Part shown: positions 1 through 11,899 of the stretch, piece by piece | Layout of the letters: each line of letters begins with the position of its first letter | Numbering within the stretch: position 1 is the stretch's first letter | Assembly (NCBI GenBank): GCA_023548195.1 | Contig: JAJHZJ010000401.1 | Coordinates: 248,001 to 312,000 of the forward strand | Origin: Bettongia penicillata ogilbyi | Taxonomy: Eukaryota; Chordata; Mammalia; Diprotodontia; Potoroidae | Direction: 5' to 3' | DNA: 64,000 bases | The notes under the pieces: generated by a model | The model's database searches: none | What the model saw: only the letters and a program-made list of their open reading frames with translations | Told to the model about the DNA's origin: nothing | Program-made: the position numbers and the translations under genes

Positions 1-2431
1 AACAAATTTCCAGCCCAAGACAGCCTGGAAGGTCACCAGGAAGTGTCTATTCTGCCACAGTGGGGGCAGGGTACAGTCCAGCATGGGCCAGGCCTGCACA
101 GACAGGATCTGGGCAGGCCTTGGGGAGACTGAATCTCTCCCACTTGCAGAATTTTCCAGATTTCAGGACCTCAAAACTGTGAAGACAAATTGGAAGGTCA
201 GTAGAAAAGCCTGTGGGAACAGCATGGGAGAGTGGATCATTCTGGCCCCAACTCCAGGGCAGCAGAGTGGGTAGGGGGTGGAGGAACCTACAGCAGCCAC
301 AGCAACAATGAGGATAAAGAGAGCTACTGTTTCTGGATCTCTGGATCACAGATTGTGGGGAGATTGAGTGACTAACAATACACCACCCCCCACACTGGAA
401 GCAGAGATCTACCTTAACAAAGAGTTCAAAAGTCAAGTAAATGACTGGGAAAATGAGCAAAAATGGAAAAAAAAAGAAATCATACTATAGAACCTTACTT
501 CGGTGATAGGGAAGACCAAAGCATGCAAGCAGAAGACAACCTCCATTCAAAGCCTCCAAGAAAAATATGAAATGATATCAAGCCATGGAAGAGCTCAAAA
601 AGGTTTTTGAAAATCACGGAGGAGATGTAGAGCAAAAGTTGGAAAGAGAAATGAGAATGAGGCAAGAAAATCATGAAAAACCAGTCAACTACTTACTAAA
701 GGAGACCCAAAGAAAGTTAAAGAAAATGACACTGTAAATAATAGACTAATCCAAATGAAAAAGAGATCCAAAAAGCCAATGAAGAGAAGAATGCCCTAAA
801 AAGCAGAAATAGTCAGATGGAAAAGGAGGTCCAAAAGCTCTCAGAAGAAAATAATTGCTTACAGATTAGAATGGAGCAGATGGAAGCTAATGACTTCAAG
901 AAAAATCAAGAAATTATAAAACAAAACCAGGAATGAAAAAATAGCAGTCAATGTGAAATATCTCTTTGGAAAAATAACTGACCTGGAAAATAGATCCAGG
1001 AGAGACAATTTAAAAATTATGGAACTACCTGAAAGCCATGGTCTAAAAAAGAGCCTAGACACAATCTTTCAAGAAATTATCGAAGAAAACTGCCCTGATA
1101 TTCTAGAACCAGAAGGTAAAAGAAATATTGAAAGAATTTGCAGATGGCCTCCTGAAAAAATCCCAAAAGGAAAACTCGTAGGAATTTTGTAGCCAAATTT
1201 CAGAACTCATAGGTCAAAGAGAAAATATTACAAGCAGCTAGAAAGAAACAATTTGAGGTTTGCGGAAATACAATCAGGATAACACAAGATCTAGCAGCTT
1301 CTATATTGAGGAATCAAAAGACTTGAAATGATAGTCAAAGGAACTAGGATTAAAACCAAGAATATAATACTTCAGGGGAAAAATGGTCATTCAGTGAAAT
1401 AGAGGACTTTCAGGCATTCTTGCTGAAAAGATCAGAGATGAATAGAAAAGATGATTTTCAAACACAAGAATCAATAGAACCATGAAAAGTAAACAGAGAA
1501 GAGAAATCGTAAGAGACTTACTAAGGTTGAACTGTTTACATTCATACATGGAAAGATAATATTTATAATCCTTGAGGCTTTTCTCAGTCCTAGGGTAGTT
1601 GGAAAGATTATATGCATATAGACATTAGGAAGGGATGATATCTAAAAGAAATTAAGGGCTGAGAGATTAATATATTGGGAGGAGAAAGGGAAAAATGGAA
1701 TGGGGCAAATTATCTGTCAAGTGAAAGAACCAAGAAAAAACTTTTGCAATGCAAGGGAAGAGAGGGGAGATGAGAGGGAAAAAGTCATCACATTTGTCTT
1801 AGGTAGGGAATAACATGCACACTCAATTTGCTATGAAACTCTATCTTCCACTACAAGAAAGTAGGGGAGAAGGGGAGAAGTGGGAGGGTGTGGGAAAATA
1901 TAAGGGAGAAAAAATGGGAAGAGGTCATAATTAGAAGTAAATACTTTTGCGGAGAGATAGAGTCAATAGAGAGAATAAAATAAATCGGGGGCAGGATAGG
2001 ATGTGGGAAATATAGTTAATCTTCCACACATGACTTTTATGGAAGTCTTTTGCATAACATCACATGTATCACATGTATTGAATTCCTTACTTTCTCAGTG
2101 GGGATGGGTGGAGAGGGAGGAAGAGAGAGAAGTTGGGACTCAAAATTTTAAAAACAAATGTTAAAAATTGTTTTCACGTGCAACTGAGAAATAAGATATA
2201 AAAGCAATGGGGTATAGAAATCTATCATGCCCTCCAAGAAAATAGAGGGAATGGGGATAAGAGAAGGGAGGGGTGTTAAATAAGGGAGGATAGATTGAGG
2301 GAAGAGATTATCAGAATGCATGCTGTCTTGTGGTGGGCAGAGGGGAGAGATGGGGAGAAAATTTGGAACTCAAAGTCTTATGGAAATGAATGTTGAAAAC
2401 TAAAAATAAATAAATTAGAATTTATAAAAAG
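1..2431 (+). mobile_element. HAL1-like half-L1 element, copy A (left end outside window)
   Basis: This is an L1-derived element with a 5' leader (about 1-450), a broken ORF1 (about 452-1400) and an A/G-rich 3' tail ending in an A-rich stretch near 2431. ORF1 is recognised by the nucleic-acid-binding segment at 953-1192, which contains DNLKIMELPESHG and a following DIL.PEGK motif. The coiled-coil part before it (about 640-940) is cut by several stops. No endonuclease or reverse transcriptase region lies between ORF1 and the 3' tail, which is the layout of the HAL1 (half-L1) group. The same layout recurs at 12778-15403, 31983-34770 and 59341-61890. It is the most diverged of the four copies. 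Confidence 0.8.
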
Positions 2432-2462
2432 ACTATTTTTAAGGTCTGGAAAAGGCTAAGCA

Positions 2463-2700
2463 ACAGGCAGCTAGGTGGCATAGTGGACAGTTCATCTTAG
2501 ACTAAAAGATAAAATACTAAAATCCTGAATTTGAGTCTGGCCTCATAAATTTATTAGAGTTATACCATGAACAAACTATTTATTATCTCTGAATCTCAGT
2601 TTTCTAGTCTATCAAATGAGGATAATAACAGGTCTAATGTTACAGGGTGGTTTTATTGATCAATGAGATAATATGAACCTCACTGCAAATTATATATACA
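2463..2700 (+). mobile_element. CORE-SINE/MIR-type SINE
   Basis: The start GGCAGCTAGGTGGCATAGTGG is the marsupial CORE-SINE head. It is followed by a degraded tRNA-like part with TTTGAGTCTGGCCTC, then the CORE signature of a CTCAGTTTTCTAGTC block and ATGAGGATAATAACAG. The 3' end runs into AT-rich DNA with no clear target-site duplication. The divergence suggests an old insertion. Confidence 0.7.
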
Positions 2701-2959
2701 TATATTACCTATATCTGTACCTATAGGAAACAACAAGTTTGCCAGTCTGTTTTGGAGGTTAGCTATTGGAAGTATATTGTACGCACTACAAAAATCAATA
2801 TATGATGTGCTTCAAAATTCATTGTATACAATTGCCATTTCATGCTGGAAATGACCTGCTAAATGTTTCCTAAGAGGCCAATAACATAGTTGAGATAAAT
2901 GATCTTTCTTTTGAACTTAGAATTGTTCTAAAAAGAGAGTCTGCAGGTCAGCAATGGGT

Positions 2960-3200
2960 TAATTGGGACACATTCTAAAACTTAGTAATAGTAATTGGGA
3001 GAAAATAATGAACCTACCAAATATATTAGAGGAAGAAGCAATGGGTTACCTTAGGGCACAGTGGGTTCCCTGTCACGAGGTATCCACAAGGGGATTACAG
3101 ATGACCACTTGTCAGTGGCATTGGAGAGAGATTTCTGCTTCAGGCATGGGTTATACTTGATGACCTTGAAGTTTCCTTCCAACTGTGGTAGTTTTTGGTT
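2960..3200 (+). mobile_element. CR1/L3-type LINE 3' end remnant
   Basis: The segment contains GATGACCACTTGTCAGTGGC, GAGAGATTTCTGCTTCAGGC and TTGATGACCTTGAAGTTTCC followed by TTCCAACTGT. These occur in this order in the 3' end of mammalian L3/CR1 LINEs. A 65-codon open frame across it (2963-3160) is incidental. Another member, in the opposite orientation, lies at 46085-46335. Confidence 0.65.
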
Positions 3201-3984
3201 ATGTGATTTTAAATCTTGAATTAAAATATTGAGATAATTCCAATCAAGATAATTATCAAGAGAAAAACAATGTTTCCTGAAATTCTTTCCTTTCTTTTTT
3301 CATTTTTAATTTAAAACAATCAAATTGCAAAATTAGATATCTGTTCCTTTTTTTGAAGAAATATCTTATGGTGTGTTTGTTATAATATAATGGCCATTTC
3401 CTAATTGATAAAAAAAAGTTGAAATTAATAAATGGCAAAAACCCTACAGTCTCCTAACATGAGACAAAATACCAATTAGTGTGAATGGAATGAAGTTACA
3501 TTTTCTAATATAACAAGACAGATGTTATTATTTGATACTATGTAGGTTTTTGAGGTCTGTAAGCCAAATTAATTATCCAAGTGAGGGATTGATGCTGTTT
3601 TGAAGTTTACAAGAATCTTTCTGAATAACACTGATTAGAAAGATTGAATTACTTAAAAAAAAAACAAAACAAAACTAATCTACCAGCATGTTTAAAGTAA
3701 CATAGCCAAGCCCAGGGTGCCAAAGGTTTTCGCTGATAATGACAATAATTCATTCTATAAGTAGTTTAAAGCCAACATCTTAGTCACTGCAATGAGTTTT
3801 TTTTTTTCTTTTACATTGAGGAATGAAGTGCTTATAGGTATGTTCTCCAACAGGCAAGAAAAAGAAACCAAATGAGAATATATTGTGTCATTTCTCATCT
3901 ATTGTTGAAAGGGTGAATGTAGAATTAGAATCAAGAAAAGTGGAAATTTTTGGCTGCTGGCAGTATACATGGGAATTAGCACCC

Positions 3985-4175
3985 TTTGAAGTACTAACTT
4001 AATAAGTCTCAAAAATTTTTTCTACTTATATACTGTCTTGTGTACTTCTTGAACATGAATGATTTTTGTTATGGCTTCCCAACTAGATGAAAAGCTCATT
4101 GTGGGGAAACACTTTGCTTTAGTATTACCCTAAACCAATGCTTGACTCACATGCTCAATAAAATACTTGTTGTTT
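3985..4175 (+). mobile_element. L2 3' end remnant
   Basis: The segment reads like the terminal part of L2. It has ACTAGATGAAAAGCTCATTG, a run corresponding to the usual 'main/last cause' type block, then GCTTGACTCACATGCTCAAT and AAAATACTTGTTG. It is heavily diverged, so boundaries are approximate. Confidence 0.55.
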
Positions 4176-4199
4176 TTTCCCTTCATTTTTCTATTGTAT

Positions 4200-5280
4200 C
4201 AGCAAGGACCCTGACATACACAGGAGGGCATGCTGTACAACTTCTTAGATCTGCTTTTCTAAAAGGAAAGCAACTTTTGAGGTGTCAACAGTCATTTTAA
4301 TTAAAGACATATTTCATTCCTGTAGTTCAGGGGGGAAAAATAAGCGCACTGAACTCCAGATAAAATACACAGAAATAATAATCACCACACAGGGCTTCCA
4401 ACTGTCTGACTAAGCAATACATAAAACACAGATCAACAGACAGATCCAACGGTCTGACTATATATATATATAGTTACCAGAGACAGAAGTACCTGGATTT
4501 TCAAAACTGGAAACTTCTTAGAACCTGCCCAGAGTCTGATTTGGCCAAACAAACACTTTGAAAGTGGAACCTCACCTCAGAATATTTACACACTTTTAAG
4601 AGCCAGAGGGCATCACAACCCTTGAGAACCAGTGCCTCATTAAAAATTAAGAAAAAGTTTGGGCCTCCCCTAATCAAGCTTCCCTTAATAGGCATGCTTA
4701 TCAATGGGTGTGAAAGATCTTTAACTCTTATTAGCATTACATCTATATAGGGGTGATTGTTAGCAAGAAGCGTATCAGTGATCTGTTTGTCTGAGGGTAT
4801 GAGGATTTTTCTGACCATGTTTGTGTAAATCCATACTGGTTGTCTAACGTGGTTGTGGAAAAACAAAATTATACAAAGAGGTTGTCCATACAGTTGGGTG
4901 GTTCAGAAGATGCCCATCCTTCAAAGGTGTCATGCTTAGTGTTCACACACACAGGCTAACAGCTAGGATCCAGCCATTAGTATGTTATCCACTGTTAGTT
5001 TTTCTTTTCCATTTCATTTTTAAATGACAGAGTAGGTTTTAACAGTGGTAGCTCAAAAAATGATTCTTCACTTTCCTAGAGAGAATTCTTTACAGGAAGA
5101 TTAGCATCTGGGATCCTCTTTCATGTTTGGGGACATAGTGTGGCTTGTACCTTTCTAGACATGCAAAGGGCAGATTTCAGTGAAGTGTTTCATATTAATA
5201 ATGCTAAAGGATTCATAGCAAATAGTATATTCCCTTAAAATAAACTGGGGATTATAGAACATAATACCTAGAATGTACTT
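4200..5280. other. Unassigned sequence with a 121-codon open frame
   Basis: No repeat family was recognised with confidence. A minus-strand open frame of 121 codons runs from 4866 to 4501. It has no motif, signal peptide or compositional feature that I can identify. It is not flanked by splice sites in an arrangement I would trust. The surrounding sequence (AATAAGCGCACTGAACTCC near 4340, a short TA run near 4461-4472) could belong to an old LTR, but no TG...CA ends were found. It is most likely non-coding. Confidence 0.3.
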
Positions 5281-5284
5281 TAGA

Positions 5285-5430
5285 GATCATCCACTCTCAA
5301 CTGAGGTCCAGAGACATAAAATTATTTGCCCAATATCTCACAGTTAGTTAGAAATCTGACAGGTAGTAGGACCATAGTCTCTTGAATCCCCAGTCATGAA
5401 CTTTCTTTGCTACATCATGCTGCCTCACTT
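5285..5430 (-). mobile_element. MIR SINE fragment
   Basis: Read on the plus strand it shows the reverse of the MIR core: a block matching 'gaggtccagagacataa', then ATTTGCCCAATATCTCACAG, a loose copy of the usual TTGCCCAAGGTCACACAG, and it ends near CTACATCATGCTGCCT. Orientation is inferred from that core. Confidence 0.7.
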
Positions 5431-7630
5431 GATCAATCATGATTTAAATAGATTCATATTAATTGAAAGATGGACACATACTCTAAGGAACAAGGGGCAA
5501 AGAAGTTCTTTGTGTCAATTGTTATTATCTTGTATTGATGGTATTTAAAAATGATTTGTGTTAGCAACGTAAATAAAAATCTCCATTAAGCTTTTTCCCA
5601 TTGGTAGTCATTTTGTGGTATCCAGAATAGAAGAAAACCACTGAGCTTTGACTGCTGACAAAATTTGCCTGTATGTGTCTGAATAAAAAAAAAATTGCAG
5701 CAGACCAGTACTCCTTATTTGCTTTATTGTTTGACTATTTTTATGAAAATCTTTCAGTTCCATTTTGGCATTAAGGCATTGTGTTTCTGACCTAAGGACA
5801 TGTGTTTATGTTTTAAAAGAAGCCAACAACATGTTCACTATTGATCAGGACAAACTGGAGTGATTTTAGACACTGGAGTGGATGAAAAACTGAATGAGAG
5901 TTTAGTTCATCAGAAATCACAGACCAGTATCTTGCACATAGTTGATGCTTGGCAAATGTTTGTTGAAAATAATAGTCTTGAATGACTCTTCCAAAACCAT
6001 CACCAGGGCCAGGTTTTAAAAACTAAAACATTAAATATCCCTTGGGTGTTTTTTATTTTTATTTTGAGTTTTATGACAACTTTTGAAGTGTTTCCTCTCA
6101 GCAAAGAAGCCTCCAGTGTGGTTTCCTTTGGTTTAATCATTAGCTTAAATCTTAGACATTTACCAAACTTCTCCTTTCTATAAGAACTTACCTCACTAAC
6201 CTTTATCCTTTGTGGAATTCCTTCATGTTGCCTCTTCTTTGATAGATGACATATAGTTAATTTCATGAAATAATCTATAGTATAATAGTTGATGAAATAA
6301 ATATGTTATCTCTTCCATGAAATATATTTACCTACTAATACGATATCTTAACCCAAAAGACTTAGTTCTAATACTGACAATGCATTTTATTTTATTTTAT
6401 TTTATTGGTTTCTGTAAGGAAAATTTACTTTTGTGTTTCTGAAAAAGTATCAATGAAAAAAAAACAGTATCTTGCTGTGGATTACAGTCAAGTATTTAAC
6501 CAAAACAATAAGGAAAAGAAATGCATCTTGATGACATTTAAAAATTATAGTTAGCATTAGTATTAATGAAACATTACATTAAGACACGTAGTTCACCCTC
6601 TTTTCTACATGGTAAAGTAATCTGAGCTTATCAATTTTTGCACCATGGAATTTTGACGTTTAAAAGTGAAATGTCAGTGGGAGAAAACAGATTATGAAAC
6701 TGAAAACAAGCCTTTAAATAAACTAATTCAATTTATCGCAAAGCTTTAAGCAGTATCAATGACTAACTTGCGGAAGAGTTGCTTATGAAAAATGTTGTAT
6801 TCAGCTAGTACCAAAACCGCAGGAATAAATATGAAAGAAGATCTAAGACTCTGAAAATGTAAAAACAAAATGTCTTTCTAGAAAAGGTCCCAAAATTAAA
6901 ATGTAAAGGGGACTCAACTTTATGGCAATATATAATAGTCAAAAGTACATTCTAGATGGATGTGGCTGTCTTTATATGCTTAGATGTCTTTAAGTTCCAA
7001 GCGATCTGAAGTCTGGTGCTTCTTCACTATTAAAGTACCTTCTTCCTTGAAACTGGTCATCAGATGGAACTTTACATAAAAAGCATTTTCCCCCTATTTC
7101 CCTAAGTGATACTGCTAATAATGTGCATAAATTTTTCCTTCAAATTATTTCATACAAATACTGAAAAAGCAGACATTCCAAGAATCTAATAACTTCTAAG
7201 TTAAATCTTACTCATATAAGAAAAAGTTCTAACTAATTTAACCTCCCTTGTCTTTAAACAAGGACCCCAAAACTAAAATCCTATTCTCTTTTAGAAATTT
7301 TAGAATGTCCCCAAGCTAATTTCAGTCTGGATGATGAGAAAATGCTTTTGGAAGTAAATAAGAAATTTAACCAAGTAATCACACCTGGAGGGGTGGGTGC
7401 GTGGGCAGGGAAGAGAAACAACCACACTATTCTGTCCACTACAGATTCAACCAAAAGAGCTGTTGGTGAGCTATGGCATCATATTTCGAATACTTTCATA
7501 ACTTTCAAAAACTTTAGATTATACTTAACTCCAGGGCAAGTTTCATTACTTGATAACATTTTCAACTTGAGTATCTTATTTTGTGCCTGTCTTTGGAATA
7601 TGCCTTTTCTCTTACTACTTCCTGCCTCAA
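5431..7630. other. Unique AT-rich intergenic sequence
   Basis: No gene or convincing interspersed repeat was recognised. It includes a short (TTTTA)n run at about 6386-6408 and an L2/MIR-like end (CACATAGTTGATGCTTGGCA) near 5937-5960. The part just below 7634 may be the 3' UTR of the THUMPD1 pseudogene. A poly-A (poly-T on this strand) end for that retrocopy was not located. Confidence 0.4.
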
Positions 7631-7633
7631 CTG

Positions 7634-8735
7634 TTAATTTTTCTCCAAGACCAGGTCACTTTTCTTTGGTTCAGAATCTTCCACAACTTGGCTTCTATTT
7701 TCAGATTTGGCTCCTTTCTCACTTTCCACCTGGATCTCAGAAATGGACCCCTCTTTTTCGCTACCCTCTACTATCACCTGGGGATTATTTTTTTTCTTCT
7801 GCAGAGTCACTTTCATTTGATTTGAGATTCTCCTTGTCTGTATTTCCAAACTCCAGTTTTGCCTGTTTTCATTTTTTACTTGTGCATCCTGGTCAGGGAT
7901 TTTTTGAGACCCCTCTTTGTTTCTCTTGACCACTTTCTGAAGGCTGTATTTTTCTGAACAACATGTAATCCTTGGCAACACTCAGGCAATAGACAGCCTT
8001 AATGATTTGTACTACAATGGTATGTTGGCGATTACTAAAATCGACCTTATTTTCAGTATTGAAACAGCCCACTATAACTACTAACTCTTTAATAACTTCT
8101 TTGCTCCTGTGACTATTATTTCATGCTTTGTAAATAATGTTGAATGTTGCTTTATTTGGTGTTTTAAACCAAGGTTCCCAGAAGGTTTCTACATATTTTT
8201 TTCATATCTTCTAAGAAAGCTTTGCATGTGGCAGATATGGACAACATATGTAGAATAACCCTTGTTTTCTTCTTCTTGGTTGTGCACATATGCTTTAGAA
8301 TGTGATGCACAAGTTTCTCAGGTTCTATGACAAGTGTTCTAATGAAGACCATGTTATCTGCTCCACTCTCCAACGACTGGAATCGTCTTAATCTCAATTC
8401 TACAGAGGCCTGAATCTCACAGACTTCTTTCTTCAAGGCAGCTTCTGCATCATCTTCCTATTCCTTCTCACTTCCAGATGGTTGCTTATCTTTGTTCACA
8501 AACTTCTCACTCCCTATAGGTCATCCCGTACTCGTTGAGAAGTCTGTAGGCTTCCTCCACTCACTTGCGTTTATTCATTTTAGAGGTAGTGAGGATGCCC
8601 TGCAGCTCAAGTTCCAGATTCCTCTGGATGCCCCTGCAGACCCCAGCACCTGGCCCCCTTACCTTGGATGTACTGGGCCTTCCCTTTTTGTTTCACCTCA
8701 CCCACTTGTGGGGGTGGCTCCTCAGCTGCAGCCAT
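7634..8735 (-). pseudogene. THUMPD1: THUMPD1 processed pseudogene
   Basis: THUMPD1 is the THUMP-domain partner of NAT10 in tRNA acetylcytidine formation. This copy is intronless and colinear with the protein from the start (complement of 8733-8735) to the low-complexity C-terminus. The piece at 8436-8164 carries RRFQSLESGADNMVFIRTL, then EPEKLVHHIL and KTRVIL.MLSIS.TCKAFLEDMKK, all diagnostic. The next part contains a TGA replacing an arginine at 8121-8123 within the 'YKA*NNSH' segment. It then reads KAVYCLSVAKDYMLFRK before a one-base insertion in an A run near 7945 shifts the frame into 7981-7634. The early part is also disrupted, with a stop after MNKRK and frame changes around 8460-8530. 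It is a dead retrocopy. The plus-strand frames across it are shadows. Confidence 0.93.
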
Positions 8736-9405
8736 CATGAAGAAAGAGAGGGCATTGGCTACAGTGGCTAGGTGGACCGAAAAAGGAGGAAAGCACCTGA
8801 AGACAGTTCCACGTGCTCCCTCACTGGGGCAGGGACACAGGATATATAGCAGTGCTTATTGAACTCCATGGCAAGCCAGTAGAGAAAAAAATAATGGTGC
8901 AGATAACCTTTTAACACCACTCAAATACTACAACACAAGGAGCTTTTTATGACTCACTACAGTTAACACCCTCACCCCCAACTCTGATAACACAGCAAGC
9001 TAACTATAGAATTTAATTAGGTTTTTTCTTTTTTGTTTTTTAAGGCTCATGCCATATGATCTTATTCCAGTTTGGGTTTTGCCTATTTGTCTACTTCCTT
9101 GTGATAACTGAGGCATCATTGCTATTATACAAAAAGCAATGATGATAATATATGTGTAAGTAGATGACAACAAGTGATGTTTGCATATGTGAGAAAATGT
9201 ATAAGAAAGTATAAATAAAGTCTAAGAAACCCATGAAAAGAAGAATAAGGTAGGCTGACTTTGTAGGGGAAGGGAAGGATGCTATGGTGGTACTCAATAT
9301 GGTTAACAAAATACCTAGTAGTAGACTGCCAGCACAATAAGTAGATCATCTGTGGAAGAGACAAATGAAAGGGCATGGGCAAAATTATCAGTCTTAGACT
9401 TAGAA
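8736..9405. other. No recognised gene or repeat
   Basis: The first part (8736-8800) may be 5' UTR of the THUMPD1 retrocopy. The remainder, including a T-rich patch at about 9022-9043, shows nothing I can assign. Several overlapping short open frames on the minus strand at 9091-9518 have no recognisable content. Confidence 0.4.
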
Positions 9406-9409
9406 CTGA

Positions 9410-9547
9410 AAGGGCCTATAAACTTAAATGTCATCTTTATTTTATAGATGAAATCTGCAAATGTTAAGTGATTTATGTAAAAATCACACAGGGAATAAAT
9501 GGAATAGCCAAGATTCAAATCCAGGTTATATAACTCTGTCTCACATT
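9410..9547 (-). mobile_element. MIR SINE fragment
   Basis: On the plus strand it contains TTTTATAGATGAAATCTGCA, then TTAAGTGATTTATGTAAAAA and TCACACAG..., followed by AAGATTCAAATCCAGGTTAT and ACTCTGTCTC. This is the order of the MIR core in reverse. It runs directly into a CT/GATA microsatellite. Confidence 0.65.
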
Positions 9548-9590
9548 CTCTCTCTCTCTCTCCCTAGATAGATAGATAGATAGATAGACA
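9548..9590. repeat. (CT)n followed by (GATA)n microsatellite
   Basis: A CT run (about 9548-9562) passes into TAGA/GATA units (about 9566-9588), followed by irregular TA/TG-rich sequence to about 9670. Confidence 0.9.
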
Positions 9591-9714
9591 AAATATAGAT
9601 ATATAAATACATGTATGTATATGTGAACATTTGCATTTATATGCATATATGTTTGTATATGTTTATATAAAATATTTTCATGATCTTAAAGGTTATCTAT
9701 TTTTGCAATCTCAC

Positions 9715-10300
9715 TTTCTAGATGAGGAATATGAAACCCAAAGTGGTTAAATTATTTGTGTAAGATTACACAGCTATCAGGTGGTAGATTTTGTTAGTTA
9801 AAGGAGAGAACAGACTCCAAAACCTGAAATAGTTTTCAAAAGAATTTTATTAGGTCATTTGGCAAAGGACAAGAGCAGGAAAAAATGGTCTGGCTCCATC
9901 TTTTGGAGGTTATATTATGCAGAGTCCAAATAAGGTCATAGGATATTTGCTTGGTTGACCTCAATTAGACATTATGGCAGTTTGAGATGTATAACATCAG
10001 GTCAATATAAACATTCAAATTTGGGGAACTTAAAAAAAGTCTTGGATAGACCAAAAACAAGACCTCGGTGAAATCTAAGAATTCCCTGCAGCCATCCAAC
10101 GCCCCTGAGCATCTCTGAAATCAGCCTGCCCTCTACTGGAAATTTTGGATTACACAGTGTTATAGCCACAAAAAGTTAACTTTAAATAACATTAACAAAT
10201 AATAAATAACAATATATTTTCCCCATGCAGGATCAAGATTTCAACCTAAACTGTCTCCAAAGTCAACACTCTTCCCATTACATCATGTTCATCTTGATAA
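9715..10300 (-). mobile_element. MIR SINE split by an LTR-like insertion
   Basis: The left half (about 9715-9790) carries ATGAGGAATATGAAACCCAA then TTACACAGCTATCAGGTGG. The right half (about 10226-10300) continues the same MIR with CAAGATTTCAACCTAAACTG and ends CACTCTTCCCATTACATCATG. About 430 bp of unrelated sequence separates the halves. Confidence 0.65.
9792..10170 (-). mobile_element. LTR-like block (possible solo LTR) inside a MIR
   Basis: The block starts TGTTAGTTAAAGG and ends TTATAGCCACA on the plus strand, so read on the minus strand it is TGTGGCT...CTAACA with TG/CA ends. On the minus strand it holds CTAATAAAATTC, a candidate polyadenylation signal, about 70 bases before its end, as in an R/U5 region. 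A matching target-site duplication was not found, and about 55 bp more foreign sequence follows before the MIR resumes. The exact ends are therefore uncertain. Confidence 0.45.
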
Positions 10301-10689
10301 GGTTGCAGATGCACTGAAGTAAGAATCTAAATATCACAATTATTTTCTTAACACTTAGATTGCTGAATAATGTTCACAATAAAAAATACAAAAAATTTCT
10401 AAGAATCTACTGTTGAATCAGTTATCCCTCATTTGGTATCCTTGCAATAACTTGTGCCAACATTGCAATTGTGCTAATTTAGTTCACTGTATTTATCCCT
10501 CAGCTTTTTTTCCCAATTTAATTCACACTCATCAAGTTTGCACTCTTTGTAAGGCTCTTCAATTTTGCATAATGGCAGTGAACTCTTATATTGTATCAAG
10601 TATTTTGACATTCATGCTGACTCAATGCATTAACTAGTTCAATATATGCATTTGTTTACTCTTTATTTTTATTGAGATGAAAGGATATG
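10301..10689. other. No recognised gene or repeat
   Basis: AT-rich sequence with one short open frame (10413-10637) that has no recognisable content. It may be highly diverged repeat. Confidence 0.35.
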
Positions 10690-11610
10690 AATCTAAAGTT
10701 CTCTAATCCATGACTTAACCTCACTTTTATCTTTGATTCCTTTCTCTAACTCATCCCATATATCCAATCAATGGCCAAGTTCTGCCATTTCTACTTACAC
10801 AGTATGTCTCCCGCTCCTCTCTACTCACACTGACAGTCTCAGGTTCTGATTACCTCTCAATTAGATCATTACTAAAAAAGAAAAAAAAATCCTCTTAACT
10901 GGTGCCCTGGCCTTAAATAAATCTCTCAATATCAATTCATTCTCTTGAAATGATTATCCCTAAGAACAGATCTTACTTTCATTTTTCTAAACAATAAACT
11001 TTGGTTGTCATTCAGTCTTCTGGTCTCATCTGACTCTGCATGATGCCATTTGGAGGTTTTTGCTTTGTTTTGTTTTTTGGCAAGGATACTGGACAGATTT
11101 GGGATTTCCCTCTCCTGTTCATTTTACAGATGATGAACTGAAGCAAGCAGGCTTAAGTGATTTGCCCAGGGTCACAGAGCTAATGAGTGTCTGAGGTCAG
11201 AACTGAACTCATGAAGATGAGGCTTCCTGATTCTTAGCCTGGCTCCTTATCCACTGCACAACCAAGTTGCCAAATAATAAACTTGAATGGCTTCCTAATT
11301 GCCTTTAAAAACAACTCTTCCTTTTAGTTCTTAATGTCTTTCACTACGTGGCCCAACATCCCATCCTTATTATACATTACTCTCCCTATCATTCACTCTA
11401 TAATACAGACGAGTCATGCTTCTTCCAGTTCCCCACGGGTAAAGCAATTGGTTTCCTGACTCCTGAACATTGGTATAATGGTTTACAAGATCATAGTATA
11501 ACATCCCTTCTAGCAGACATATTTCTGTATTAACATTATGCCTTAACACAGGTTCATCTTCTATGCCTGGAATACTCTTCCTCCTTATTCTCCACCTCAT
11601 AGAACCCTCA
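10690..11610 (+). mobile_element. L2 LINE fragment interrupted by a CORE-SINE
   Basis: Both halves read as L2 reverse-transcriptase-end and 3' region. The left half (10690-11002) has GTGCCCTGGCC and ATTATCCCTAAGAACAGATC. The right half resumes near 11276 with TGGCTTCCTAATTGCCT, then CACTACGTGGCCCAACATCC and ATGCCTGGAATACTCTTCC followed by TCCACCTCATAG. The latter are typical of the sense L2 sequence. The frames are broken throughout. Confidence 0.7.
11003..11275 (-). mobile_element. Marsupial CORE-SINE with target-site duplication
   Basis: On the plus strand it runs from TTGTCATTCAGTCTTCTGGT, through ATTTTACAGATGATGAACTG and TTTGCCCAGGGTCACAGAGC, to a head reading CCACTGCACAACCAAGTTGCC. This is the full-length marsupial CORE-SINE (MAR1-like) in reverse. 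AATAAACTT occurs on both sides (10993-11001 and 11276-11284), consistent with a duplication made on insertion into the L2. Confidence 0.82.
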
Positions 11611-11747
11611 CTTTTCTTTTTAAAATTATTTTTAATCTAATATTTCATTTATTTTATCAGAGAAACTAGCTATAAACATTTTTTCACAATAACCACTAAT
11701 TATGTACTTCCTTATATTCCATTTCTCCCGTTTATACTACTCACATT

Positions 11748-11748
11748 C

Positions 11749-11782
<34 letters not shown>

Positions 11783-11890
11783 CTCTCTCTCTTTCCTCTC
11801 TCCCTCCCTCTCTCTCTCTCTCTTTCTCTCTCTCATTCTCTCTTTCTCCTCCCTCTCTCTTTCTCTCTCCTTCTCCATCTCCCTCTCCTT
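11748..11890. repeat. (CT)n-rich low-complexity tract
   Basis: About 140 bp of CT/CTT/CCT repeats with occasional interruptions (CATT, CCCTCC). The opposed open frames across it, rich in Ser/Leu or Arg/Glu, are products of the repeat and not genes. Confidence 0.95.
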
Positions 11891-11899
11891 TCACTCTGT

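Noticed and set aside
7342..7929. 195-codon plus-strand open frame
   Set aside because: Its second half is antisense to the THUMPD1 pseudogene and its start lies in unique sequence. There is no domain, and it is a shadow frame.
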